This document shows, one piece after another, positions 7,891 through 14,921 of a DNA stretch of 16,702 nt. Position 1 is the stretch's first letter. The number at the start of each line of letters is the position of its first letter. The notes beneath the pieces were generated by a model that was not told the origin of the DNA, searched no databases, and saw nothing but the letters and a program-made list of their open reading frames with translations. This stretch comes from Clostridiales bacterium. GTDB lineage: Bacteria; Bacillota_A; Clostridia; Oscillospirales; Oscillospiraceae. The position numbers were made by a program, and so were the translations under genes. Location of the stretch: contig DXTB01000023.1 in the NCBI GenBank assembly GCA_019410105.1, positions 1-16,702 of the forward strand, given 5' to 3'.

Positions 7891-7896
7891 ATTATA
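7891..7896 (-). promoter_or_regulatory. -10 element of the ppa promoter
   Basis: Perfect TATAAT on the minus strand, 33 bases before the ppa start. Upstream, TTGTTT lies at a long 19-bp spacing, so the -35 is weak. Confidence 0.55.
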
Positions 7897-7920
7897 GCCG
7901 TCCGGGAGGAAAAAAACAAC

Positions 7921-7936
7921 ATTTGTCTTGACAAAT
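7921..7936. repeat. Palindrome over the blaI-like promoter -35
   Basis: ATTTGTC and GACAAAT are perfect inverted 7-mers separated by TT. The right arm overlaps the TTGACA -35 at 7928-7933. It could be another operator half-pattern that lets a regulator also affect the divergent ppa promoter, or chance in AT-rich promoter DNA. Confidence 0.5.
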
Positions 7937-7956
7937 AAAACCTACAGATGTATGCT
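7928..7956 (+). promoter_or_regulatory. Sigma-A promoter of the BlaI/M56 operon
   Basis: TTGACA at 7928-7933 and TATGCT at 7951-7956 are separated by 17 bp. The -10 overlaps the end of the first TACAnnTGTA operator, the arrangement expected for repression by a BlaI/MecI protein. Confidence 0.85.
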
Positions 7957-7982
7957 CAGCTTGAGCAAGACATACATTTGTA
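7943..7982. promoter_or_regulatory. Two BlaI/MecI-type operators
   Basis: TACAGATGTA (7943-7952) and TACATTTGTA (7973-7982) are each dyads of the TACAnnTGTA form recognised by BlaI/MecI repressors. Their centres are 30 bp apart, about three helical turns, so two dimers would sit on the same face. Together they form a larger palindrome: 7941-7954 mirrors 7971-7984 with one mismatch. A smaller dyad, TGCTCA 7953-7958 with TGAGCA 7962-7967, lies between. The second operator runs into the ribosome site of the gene, pointing to autoregulation. Confidence 0.85.
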
Positions 7983-7995
7983 GGAGGTGAATGGG

Positions 7996-8379
7996 ATGAA
8001 GAAGCTCAACCGCCTGCCCGAGGCGGAGCTGACCGTCATGCGGGCCGTGTGGCGGCTGGAGCCGCCCGTCCCCACCGGGGCCATTCGCGCCCGGCTGGAG
8101 AAGGAGCGGCCGTGGAATCTGTCCGCCCTTCAGACCCTGCTGGCCCGGCTGACCGAGCGGGGCTTCCTATCCGTGGGGAAGGAGGGGCGGCAGAACGTCT
8201 ACACCCCCCTGGTGGACGAGGGGGAGTACCTGGCGTTTGAGAACGCCCCCTTCCTGGAGGGGAGGGGCCTGCCCGGCCTGGTGGCCGCCCTGTATGACAG
8301 CCGCTCCGTCAGCCGGGAGGAGCTGGCCGAGCTGCGGGCCTTCCTGGACGAGGCCATGGGGAAGGAGGGAGACGTATGA
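7996..8379 (+). CDS. BlaI/MecI/CopY-family repressor
   Basis: A 127-aa winged-helix repressor. The N-terminal domain carries the family pattern LPEAELTVMRAVWRLEPPVPTGAI, then WNLSALQTLLARLTERGFLSV as recognition helix and wing, and YTPLVDEGEYL. The C-terminal half (FENAPFLEGRG, then VSREELAELRAFLDEAM) is the dimerisation helix region. In the known systems the partner M56 protease triggers cleavage of the repressor. AGGAGGTG at 7982-7989 sits 6 bases before ATG 7996; an in-frame GTG at 7987 overlaps that site. The stop overlaps the next start as ATGA. Autoregulation through the two operators upstream is likely. Confidence 0.93.
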   Translation: MKKLNRLPEAELTVMRAVWRLEPPVPTGAIRARLEKERPWNLSALQTLLARLTERGFLSVGKEGRQNVYTPLVDEGEYLAFENAPFLEGRGLPGLVAALYDSRSVSREELAELRAFLDEAMGKEGDV

Positions 8380-10454
8380 CTGCCCGCTTTGCCGACGTGC
8401 TGGAGATCTCCCTGGCCATGTCCGTGGTGCTGGCCGTACTGCTGGCCCTGCGGCCCCTTTTGAAGAAGCGGCTGCGGGCTGGGGCCTTTTACTGGGTGTG
8501 GCTGCTGGCCGCCCTCCGCCTGTGCATCCCCTTCAACCTGAGCCTGCCCCAGGCCCCGGTGACGGTGGAGGCGGTTCCCAGGGCCGTCTACCGGGTGGAC
8601 ACGGTTAACAGCAATCCCGGAAACCATCACTATGCGGCCCTGACAGAAGAGGAGGCGGCATCGGAAGAGGCAGCGGCAGAAAACAGGCCGGTGGATGGCG
8701 GTTCCATTCAGGATGTCTATACCCCGCTCTTCACCCTGGAGGGGGCCGTAGCCGCCCTGTGGCTGGCCGGGGCGGGGGCATTCCTGGCTTGGCATCTGGC
8801 AAAATACGTCCGCTTCCGCCTGCGGGTGCGCCGCTGGGGGGCTCCGGCGGAGGACGCCGCCCTGCTGGCGCGGTTTGAGGCTGCAAAGGCGGAGCTGGGG
8901 GTGAAGAACCTGGCTCTGCTGGTCTGTCCCGCCGTAGGCGCGCCCCTGGTGACGGGCTTTGTGAACCCGGCGCTCCTCCTGCCCCGGGAGACCGTGTCCG
9001 ACGGGGTGCTCCAGCACGAGCTGATCCACACCCGCCGCCGGGATCTGTGGTATAAGCTGCTCCTGCTGCTCTCCCGCTCCCTCCACTGGTTCAACCCCCT
9101 GGTGCACTGGATGGCCGCGGCCGCCAGCCGGGATCTGGAGCGCTCCTGCGACGAGGCGGCGGTGGCGGGGCGGGACGCCGCCTTCCGGGCGGCCTACGGG
9201 GCGGCCATGCTGGACGCGGTGGAGGAGGGCATCGAGGCCCGCGCCCCCCTGACCACCCACTTCCGGGGCGGCAAGGCGGCCATAAAGGAGCGCCTGCTGT
9301 CCATCGCGTCGGGCGGAACGCGGAAAAAGGGCGTGGCCCTGGTCTGCGCCGCCGCCCTGGTGATCTCCGCCGGGGCCGCCGCCTGTTCCCTGGGGACGGC
9401 AGAGGAGCCCCGCCAGCTCAACGGTATCTTAGACCGGGAAAACTACGCCCTGCGGGGTGTGGGGGAGTATGTGGCGGCCTTTGACGCGGCCGGCGGCTTT
9501 ATCGTCGATCTGGGGGATCCGACAGAACCCGGCGAGGCGCGGCCGCCGGCATGGGGGATGATCGTCAGCCGCTACGATCCGAAGTGGTCAATGCGGGAGG
9601 ATCGCCTGCCCGACTTTGCCGCCCTGGTGACCACCTACGATGTGGAGATGTTCGACGACGACGGCAATCCCGTCCTCCCGGCAGAGGCGGTGGCGGTGAC
9701 CGTGGAGGATCTTTCTTGTAAAATTGAGGACTTGGAGCCGGATGCCGACGTGCCTCTGTGGACTTACAAGGTGCTGGTGGAGCGGGCCGACGGCCGGGAG
9801 GAGCTGCATACCTTCTATTTGATGAACCAGGCCGATCCGAACAACGGCATCTATGACCTGTGGTTCGATCTGTCCCAGGTGAGCCGGGAGGAGGCGGAGG
9901 CCGTTCGGAACACCCTGGTGCTGGGTTACGACCGTACGGACAGTCCGGACGGCACCCGCCTGCTCTCCATCCAGCCGTGGGGAGGGGACTGCATGCTTTA
10001 TGACATCAGCGGGGAGCACCCTGTGGCGCTGGGACAGGTCAGTTGCAGCAGCGGCATGCCGGGCGGTGCCGTCCACTCAGATCCTCTCTGGTCTCCTGAC
10101 GGCAGCCGGGTGGCAGTCACCTCGACAGGAAGGACCATTGATGCAGGGATGTCCTTTTCCTTCCCCATTGGACCGCTGCCCCCGGAGCTGACCCATCAGA
10201 AAGAGGGTGGCCTGTCGGGCCTCACCTTTGCCGCCCTGAACCCGGAGTACCAGATGGGAGATGCCGTCGGCTATCCCCGGTGCGTTCCCCTGGCCTGGTC
10301 AGAGGACGGCCTGTCCCTCCAGTATTCCTGGGCCTGGGCGGACACGGAGGGACAGCTCCATGAGGGCACCGCGTGGTACTGCTTTGACGAAAACGGCCGC
10401 TTTACGGAAATCCGGGACGTGGTGGAGAACGATGTGTATCCCGTGCACGGGTGA
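8376..10454 (+). CDS. M56 (BlaR1/MecR1-like) membrane metallopeptidase with non-PBP C-terminal sensor region
   Basis: Integral membrane zinc protease of 692 aa, the signalling partner of the preceding repressor. Membrane segments lie near 8-26, 38-55, 122-140 and 318-336. The catalytic HELIH is at 214-218 within LQHELIHTRRRDLWYK, followed by WFNPLVHW (238-245) and the third-ligand motif DLERSCDEAAV (253-263), all typical of M56. After the last membrane segment, about 355 residues face outside. They lack the SxxK/penicillin-binding signature of true BlaR1 and instead include DSPDGTRLLSI and LWSPDGSRVAVTS, which look like TolB/beta-propeller blades. The signal sensed is therefore probably not a beta-lactam. 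ATG 8376 overlaps the repressor stop by 4 bases, giving tight coupling. Confidence 0.88.
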   Translation: MTARFADVLEISLAMSVVLAVLLALRPLLKKRLRAGAFYWVWLLAALRLCIPFNLSLPQAPVTVEAVPRAVYRVDTVNSNPGNHHYAALTEEEAASEEAAAENRPVDGGSIQDVYTPLFTLEGAVAALWLAGAGAFLAWHLAKYVRFRLRVRRWGAPAEDAALLARFEAAKAELGVKNLALLVCPAVGAPLVTGFVNPALLLPRETVSDGVLQHELIHTRRRDLWYKLLLLLSRSLHWFNPLVHWMAAAASRDLERSCDEAAVAGRDAAFRAAYGAAMLDAVEEGIEARAPLTTHFRGGKAAIKERLLSIASGGTRKKGVALVCAAALVISAGAAACSLGTAEEPRQLNGILDRENYALRGVGEYVAAFDAAGGFIVDLGDPTEPGEARPPAWGMIVSRYDPKWSMREDRLPDFAALVTTYDVEMFDDDGNPVLPAEAVAVTVEDLSCKIEDLEPDADVPLWTYKVLVERADGREELHTFYLMNQADPNNGIYDLWFDLSQVSREEAEAVRNTLVLGYDRTDSPDGTRLLSIQPWGGDCMLYDISGEHPVALGQVSCSSGMPGGAVHSDPLWSPDGSRVAVTSTGRTIDAGMSFSFPIGPLPPELTHQKEGGLSGLTFAALNPEYQMGDAVGYPRCVPLAWSEDGLSLQYSWAWADTEGQLHEGTAWYCFDENGRFTEIRDVVENDVYPVHG

Positions 10455-10492
10455 GGCGGCAACGAAACGTTTCCTGATGCCGCCGACTTTTT
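10455..10492 (+). terminator. First hairpin after the M56 gene
   Basis: GGCGGCA 10455-10461 pairs with TGCCGCC 10478-10484, with a GAAACGTTTC dyad in the loop. GAC and a TTTTT run at 10488-10492 follow. It starts at the base after the stop codon. Confidence 0.6.
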
Positions 10493-10499
10493 CGGCAGG

Positions 10500-10543
10500 C
10501 AGAAGCGGGGCGGAGGAATTTCCTCCGCCCCGCTTCTGTTTTT
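10500..10543 (+). terminator. Strong intrinsic terminator at the host/element boundary
   Basis: A perfect 18-bp stem (10500-10517 with 10521-10538), loop ATT, then five T residues at 10539-10543. It closes the BlaI/M56 operon 24 bases before the end of the convergent recombinase gene. Confidence 0.95.
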
Positions 10544-10566
10544 ATCAGCCGATCCGGGCAGACTGG

Positions 10567-12234
10567 TTACTGCATGCTGTTCTCGTACGCCTGGATCATC
10601 TTCTTACTTAATTGACCAGTACGACCTTTTATTTTTTCAAGTTCTTTTTGCACGATTTCGCCAGTTAAGAGGTGAATTTTCAAACTTATTTGCCTGTCAC
10701 TGTTTGGAGTAACATCAATCCGTTTAATGAAATTGTCCACAAAGTCACGGTTTATCATTCCGTCCTCTAAATCTTCCAGCTTGAAGGACAGGGCACGTTT
10801 TAACCGCTCCACCTGGGCCTCCATCTGTTCCGCAATTTCCTCCCAGTTTGCCATGCTGTCCAAGGCTTTTTCAAGTTCGGCTTTCTGTGCCCTGGTCTTG
10901 TCCATCATGCGCTTGAACTCGTCAAGCGTCAGATCACCAGATACTTTCATATCCAAAAGCTGGTCTTGCTTTTCATCAATGGAAGAAAGTTCTTTTGCTA
11001 TCCGCTCCCGTTCTGTTTTATAATGGGCCGTATCATCCATGACTTGCCGATACTGTTCCAGATAAGTGGCTAAGATTTCATCAGCGCCTTTAGAAAACTC
11101 CCGGAAAGCGTCTAGGATAATTGGATTTAACTCACTTTCATAAATTGCTATGGAGCGACAAGAGGCCGTACCGTGATTGATTTTGTGACTGCATAGCCAT
11201 TTACTGACGTTTGTACCCTTGTAGTGAACATCCTTACAGTAATAGGGCGCTCCGTCCTCAGTACAGTACAGTTTTCCGGTATAAATGTTCTTGTGTGTGG
11301 AGCAGTTGCGCCGCCCTTTTACGTCAATGCTCCGCCGCTTAAATACTTCATTGGCCGCTTGCCATAGCTCCTCACTGACCAGAGCCGGGACAGTAGTGCC
11401 GTCCTCGTCCTTATACATGAGCCATTCATCCTCTGGGAGAAATTTCTGACGCTTGTTGAAAATGTCGATAACTTTGACTTTACCGCCCACAAAGTACCCT
11501 TTATATTTTGGATTGGTGATGATATTTGACATGGTGGTGTGGGAAAGGCGGTTGCCGTTGTTATTTCGATAGCCCTCTTGAAAAATAATTTCTTCAATCT
11601 CTTTCATGGAATACTGATTAGTAGCGTAAAGCTCAAAAATCCGGCGTACCATTGGGGCGGTTTTTTCGTCAATTTCTAATTTGCAGTTTACTTTTTTATA
11701 TCCCCACATCCGGCACCCCAGGACGTGGCCCTTTTGGATGCTTTTCTGGTGTCCGCGCTTGACACGTTTACTAATTTTCCGGCTTTCGTTCTCAGCGTCA
11801 ACTAGCTTTTGCTGTATCTGTATGTCGCAATCGGTGTCATAAGTGTTCAGATCGTCATAAAGGAAAATAACAGGAATACCCTTGTCCTTTAGGTATTGGA
11901 TATTTTGTAAGCCCTCCATTGTGTTACGACCAAAGCGGGAGATTTCACCCGTTACCAGCAAATCATATTCACCCGCAGCACCCGCCGCCAATAGATTTAG
12001 AAAGTCTTTCCGCTTTTTGGTAGTCAGCCCGCTCTTACCATCGTCAATAAACGCTTTTACAAATGTCCAGTTTTTGTGTCTCTCGATATAGTCCCGGAAA
12101 TCGTCAGTCATATTATGGAGGGATGCGGCTTGTGTTTCCTTTTCCGTACTAACACGGGAGTATGTGGAGCAACGGAGGGGAAGGTCTGCAATATCGCTAT
12201 GTTCTAGTAAATCTCGCAACTCGTAGATTGTCAT
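10567..12234 (-). CDS. Large serine recombinase (integrase) of the element
   Basis: Site-specific recombinase of 555 aa that integrates and excises the element. The resolvase domain (about 20-165) contains YSRVSTEKETQAASL with nucleophile Ser29 and Arg27, FIDDGKSGL, and the catalytic EISRFGRNTMEGL (98-110). The recombinase domain follows (about 170-290, with GHVLGCRMWGYK and TTMSNIITNPKYKGYFVGGK). Next are a cysteine-rich zinc-ribbon region (about 325-368) and a long coiled coil (about 400-485) used for synapsis control. The first ribbon knuckle reads CTED rather than the usual CxxC. AAGGAGG lies 8 bases before ATG 12234 and a near-consensus promoter lies upstream. The stop is only 24 bases from the host terminator. 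Base composition is more AT-rich than the flanks. Confidence 0.95.
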   Translation of the reverse strand: MTIYELRDLLEHSDIADLPLRCSTYSRVSTEKETQAASLHNMTDDFRDYIERHKNWTFVKAFIDDGKSGLTTKKRKDFLNLLAAGAAGEYDLLVTGEISRFGRNTMEGLQNIQYLKDKGIPVIFLYDDLNTYDTDCDIQIQQKLVDAENESRKISKRVKRGHQKSIQKGHVLGCRMWGYKKVNCKLEIDEKTAPMVRRIFELYATNQYSMKEIEEIIFQEGYRNNNGNRLSHTTMSNIITNPKYKGYFVGGKVKVIDIFNKRQKFLPEDEWLMYKDEDGTTVPALVSEELWQAANEVFKRRSIDVKGRRNCSTHKNIYTGKLYCTEDGAPYYCKDVHYKGTNVSKWLCSHKINHGTASCRSIAIYESELNPIILDAFREFSKGADEILATYLEQYRQVMDDTAHYKTERERIAKELSSIDEKQDQLLDMKVSGDLTLDEFKRMMDKTRAQKAELEKALDSMANWEEIAEQMEAQVERLKRALSFKLEDLEDGMINRDFVDNFIKRIDVTPNSDRQISLKIHLLTGEIVQKELEKIKGRTGQLSKKMIQAYENSMQ

Positions 12235-12279
12235 TTTAACAGCCTCCTTACTGGAAGTTATATCATGTTCTATATCTAT

Positions 12280-12308
12280 ATTATAATATAAAATCTTGAA
12301 AATGTAAA
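12280..12308 (-). promoter_or_regulatory. Sigma-A promoter of the serine recombinase
   Basis: On the minus strand TTTACA (12303-12308) and TATAAT (12280-12285) are separated by exactly 17 bp, 46 bases before the recombinase start. Confidence 0.88.
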
Positions 12309-12312
12309 GGGC

Positions 12313-12349
12313 AACGGGCCGGAAAAAGTAAATTTTCCAGCCCGTTTTT
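12313..12349 (+). terminator. Stem-loop with T run upstream of the recombinase promoter
   Basis: AACGGGC 12313-12319 pairs with GCCCGTT 12340-12346 and GGAAAA 12321-12326 with TTTTCC 12333-12338, around a 6-nt loop with one mismatch. TTTTT at 12345-12349 makes it a terminator for rightward transcripts. For the leftward genes it is weaker, but the stem could still insulate the recombinase promoter from the transfer genes. Confidence 0.7.
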
Positions 12350-12367
12350 ACTCACCCGTATATGCTT

Positions 12368-12535
12368 TTAACTAAATTTTGTTCCGTATTTTTGAATCAT
12401 ACTAATTTCCATTTTTTTATATATCTCTTTTGTAATCAGCTCATTTTCTAACGCATATCGGTTGAGCTGAAGCAAGTAAGCTAACATGACCTCTTGCTCC
12501 ATACGTCTGCGCCCCTCTAACGAGGTAGGAGCCAA
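12368..12535 (-). CDS. Small SHOCT-like protein next to the recombinase
   Basis: A 55-aa ORF starting at TTG 12535, or 44 aa from ATG 12502. The pattern LLQLNRYALENELITKEIYKKM followed by MIQKYGTKFS fits the short two-helix SHOCT-type motif (hydrophobic helix, L-I-[ST]-x-E-x-[YF] turn, helix). Small ORFs of this kind are common beside recombinases in clostridial mobile elements. GGAAGGAGAGG at 12546-12556 (minus strand) lies about 10 bases before the TTG, which supports that start. It ends 60 bases before the recombinase promoter. A role in oligomerisation or recombination control is only inferred from position. Confidence 0.6.
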   Translation of the reverse strand: MAPTSLEGRRRMEQEVMLAYLLQLNRYALENELITKEIYKKMEISMIQKYGTKFS

Positions 12536-12598
12536 TTTGTGCGCACCTCTCCTTCCTAAAGATTGTCATTACTTTTCCCAAAGAATGGAGATTTATGC

Positions 12599-13903
12599 TT
12601 ATAGGCCCTCCATATAGTAGGCTTGGAACACAGTCCCGTCCCCAGTGATGAAGCGGCCTCTTGCGTCCTTGGGTATCTGTTCGGCGGCGCTGGTGTTGTC
12701 CAGGATGATACCGGACAATACGCTTTCGGCCCTGCCGCATACCCGGAAATCCATGTTGTTCTTGATTTGGCCGGGGAGAATGTTAGCGTCTGGCCGCTGG
12801 GTGGCAAGTATCAAGTGAATACCAAAGGCCCGCCCCAGGCGTGCAAGGGTGGCAAGCCTGTTTTCGATCTGATTGAGCTTGTCTCTGTCCTCCTTGCTCC
12901 GGCCTGTCCTGTCCAGCAGTTCCGCCACCTCGTCACAGGCGAATACCAGCCGGGGAAGCCCCTCCCCAGTGGCCTTGTTAAATGCGTCCAGGTTGTCACA
13001 CCCGGCATCATCAAACCACTTCTTGCGGGCTTCCAGCACCGCCACAAGCTGGCCCAGGACATAGAGTAAGGTATCTTCTTGGAAACACATGTGGCATTTC
13101 TGCCGCCAGACTTTGGGGAAGTCCACGCCGCCCTTGAAATCGGCTATGTAGACCTCCGCCCCCTTGCGGAGTGCCTGCATAAGCAGGAGCTTTAACAGGA
13201 CGCTCTTGCCGCTCCCTGTGGAGCCGCCCAGCAGGATATGGGGGATATTCGTAAGGTTGACCGTCACAGGCCCGGTGAGGCTTTCCCCCAGGACTAACAC
13301 AAAGTTGTCCGGGGACAGGTATTTGTCTTTCCAGGGGAGCAGGGCCGGAAAATCGCTTTCAGCGGGGGCGGAATAGACACGGATGATTTTCCGTCCCTCT
13401 GCCCATGTCATTTTAGCTATGGTGATATTCAGGGCCGTTTCAATTCTGGCCCGCTTGTCCTCCCATTCTCCCAGGGGTATGCCGCAGGGGTCGAACTCCC
13501 AGACCGTCAGCCGGGGATTGTCCGTGTCCTGCCGCTTGGCTATGAGGGGAGGGGCCTCCCCCGCATGGTTGACAAGCCCCACTTTCTGCAAGCCCTCCCT
13601 TGCCGCTTTGCCGCCCCAGGGTGTCCCCAGAAGCACCAGGACGGCCAGGAGGCCGCCCACGGCGTAGAGGGGGAGCAGGAGGTTGATAACGGCCTCCAGG
13701 ACGGGGGAAAACATGCCGTAGGTGTCTAGGCCGAACAGATACGCCCGGAACAGCCAGACCAGCACAGCGCCGATCAGATAGGCCGCCAGCAGCACCCGCT
13801 TGTGGGGAGTGTCCCTAACCGATTCCAGCCCTCTTTTCATGCGTTGGAACAAGTGGCGGTTTTCCGTCCGCCTGTTGATGGTATCTTTTTCATTTCTGGT
13901 CAT
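12599..13903 (-). CDS. TcpA/FtsK-SpoIIIE-type DNA translocase (coupling protein)
   Basis: Membrane-anchored ATPase of 434 aa that would carry nicked element DNA to a mating channel. Two membrane segments (about 37-57 and 67-93) follow a basic cytoplasmic N-terminus. The motor domain has Walker A LLGGSTGSGKS (224-234), the FtsK motif YIADFKGGVDF (252-262), Walker B LVFACDEVAELL (319-330) and ATQRPDANILPGQIKNN (367-383). Size and two-segment layout match TcpA-type coupling proteins of Tn916-like and related mobilizable elements, rather than chromosome-segregating FtsK, which is larger and has a C-terminal gamma domain. AAAGGGGGA precedes ATG 13903 by 7 bases. The start lies within the end of rep (14-base overlap), so the two are coupled. 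Confidence 0.92.
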   Translation of the reverse strand: MTRNEKDTINRRTENRHLFQRMKRGLESVRDTPHKRVLLAAYLIGAVLVWLFRAYLFGLDTYGMFSPVLEAVINLLLPLYAVGGLLAVLVLLGTPWGGKAAREGLQKVGLVNHAGEAPPLIAKRQDTDNPRLTVWEFDPCGIPLGEWEDKRARIETALNITIAKMTWAEGRKIIRVYSAPAESDFPALLPWKDKYLSPDNFVLVLGESLTGPVTVNLTNIPHILLGGSTGSGKSVLLKLLLMQALRKGAEVYIADFKGGVDFPKVWRQKCHMCFQEDTLLYVLGQLVAVLEARKKWFDDAGCDNLDAFNKATGEGLPRLVFACDEVAELLDRTGRSKEDRDKLNQIENRLATLARLGRAFGIHLILATQRPDANILPGQIKNNMDFRVCGRAESVLSGIILDNTSAAEQIPKDARGRFITGDGTVFQAYYMEGL

Positions 13904-14852
13904 AGGGAAATCCCCCTTTCTTGTGAATGACCGTGGAGCCGTCCGGGAGGTACTCTATCACGGTATGAATACGGCGGAGGAACGCCCGCCAGGTTTCCGG
14001 CCTGTCCCACTGTTCCGATCTATATTGCTTCTCCACGGGAAGATTGGAAGTAATATAGACCATCGTATAACAAGCTGTTTTGTCGTTGTACCGGGCCGGA
14101 AGCGCCAAAGGGTAAATATCCAGGTAGTTGAGCATATCTTCAATCGGTATCTGACTGCTGAACTCCTCGAAAACAAGCACTTCCTGCCCGTGGTAGCCGT
14201 CAAAGGAAACGCCTCTTGCGGCCCGATAGTTTGTCACCCGGTAAATGCTCCGGGGGTCGTGGGTTTCGTAAATGCTCCTCGTCTTGCCCGCACCGCTGGC
14301 CCCGTAGAGATAGGACACCTGCAAGGGCCTGTTCTCCACGGCGTACTTTTCCGCCGTCAGGGTTTGCCGGAGCAGGTCAATGTCACGGACACGAAAGGCC
14401 ATAGCCGGGTTATCGTCTATGATTTCCGTGGTGGTCATGCCGTCCCGGATATTCTGGACGAGACGGAACATCTCCGGGTGTTTCTCCGCCCGTTCCGGGG
14501 GTATCTCGCCCCATTCCTCGAAAGTCCCAGGCACCGAAGTTTCCGCCTTGTCCGTGTCCGCCCATTGGCCATCTTTCCGAATGTACGCCCGGTTGTCCTG
14601 TACTGTTCCGTATGCCTTTTCGATATGGGCCGTTGGAAAGCGGTTTTTGACGGTGGAGAAGCGCACAGGCGATGGCGCATAGAAAAACAAGTGCGTGTGA
14701 TATGTCCCCGTTGACGCTATTTCATCACCCATGCAGTAATAGGCGGGAGAAAACCGCTGTAAGATTTCCTTGATTGTGCTATGATCTAACCCGGCCTCCA
14801 ATGGATTGTTGATTACCAGCGCCCACTTGCGGGATTGGCTGTTGTTGCCCAT
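13890..14852 (-). CDS. rep: CRESS-type Rep: HUH endonuclease fused to superfamily-3 helicase
   Basis: Rolling-circle initiator of 320 aa with the domain order of circovirus/geminivirus Rep proteins. HUH part: motif I WALVINNP (10-17), motif II YHTHLFFY with His52 and His54, and motif III AYIRKDG with catalytic Tyr90 and Lys93; Glu44 is a likely extra metal ligand. Helicase part: Walker A GASGAGKT (184-191), Walker B VLVFEEF (225-231), motif C VYITSN (265-270), and an arginine-rich C-terminal stretch. A single catalytic Tyr is expected for such Reps. AAGGAGG is 6 bases before ATG 14852. A hairpin carrying the matching nick motif lies 36-68 bases upstream of the start. Next to a TcpA-type ATPase it probably also acts as the relaxase for transfer, as proposed for streptococcal mobilizable elements with Rep-type relaxases. 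Confidence 0.93.
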   Translation of the reverse strand: MGNNSQSRKWALVINNPLEAGLDHSTIKEILQRFSPAYYCMGDEIASTGTYHTHLFFYAPSPVRFSTVKNRFPTAHIEKAYGTVQDNRAYIRKDGQWADTDKAETSVPGTFEEWGEIPPERAEKHPEMFRLVQNIRDGMTTTEIIDDNPAMAFRVRDIDLLRQTLTAEKYAVENRPLQVSYLYGASGAGKTRSIYETHDPRSIYRVTNYRAARGVSFDGYHGQEVLVFEEFSSQIPIEDMLNYLDIYPLALPARYNDKTACYTMVYITSNLPVEKQYRSEQWDRPETWRAFLRRIHTVIEYLPDGSTVIHKKGGFPYDQK

Positions 14853-14869
14853 GTATGGCCTCCTTAATT

Positions 14870-14883
14870 TGCTACATGCTACA
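14870..14883 (-). repeat. Tandem 7-bp repeats beside the origin hairpin (candidate iterons)
   Basis: Two exact, abutting copies of TGCTACA (14870-14876 and 14877-14883; TGTAGCA on the rep strand). They sit 4 bases from the foot of the origin stem, on its 3' side relative to rep. This is where circoviruses carry their tandem Rep-binding hexamers. Confidence 0.7.
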
Positions 14884-14887
14884 AGTT

Positions 14888-14920
14888 TCCCATAAGGGGT
14901 AATACTAACCCCTTATGGGA
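14888..14920 (-). other. Rolling-circle origin hairpin with CRESS-virus nonanucleotide
   Basis: A perfect 13-bp stem (14888-14900 with 14908-14920) with a 7-nt loop. Read on the rep sense strand, the loop plus the first two stem bases is TAGTATTAC (14907 down to 14899). This is the circovirus-type nonanucleotide and one base away from geminivirus TAATATTAC. By analogy Rep nicks between T7 and A8, i.e. between 14901 and 14900 on the minus strand. It sits 36 bases before rep. Confidence 0.9.
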
Positions 14921-14921
14921 G

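Noticed and set aside
8376..10454. True BlaR1 beta-lactam sensor
   Set aside because: The extracellular part lacks penicillin-binding SxxK/SxN/KTG-type motifs and no beta-lactamase gene is adjacent.
12599..13903. Chromosomal FtsK/SpoIIIE
   Set aside because: Too short, only two membrane segments, no gamma domain, and overlapping a mobile-element rep.
13800..14714. Rightward 304-codon frame over rep
   Set aside because: Opposite the full set of HUH and SF3 motifs of Rep; no domain of its own.
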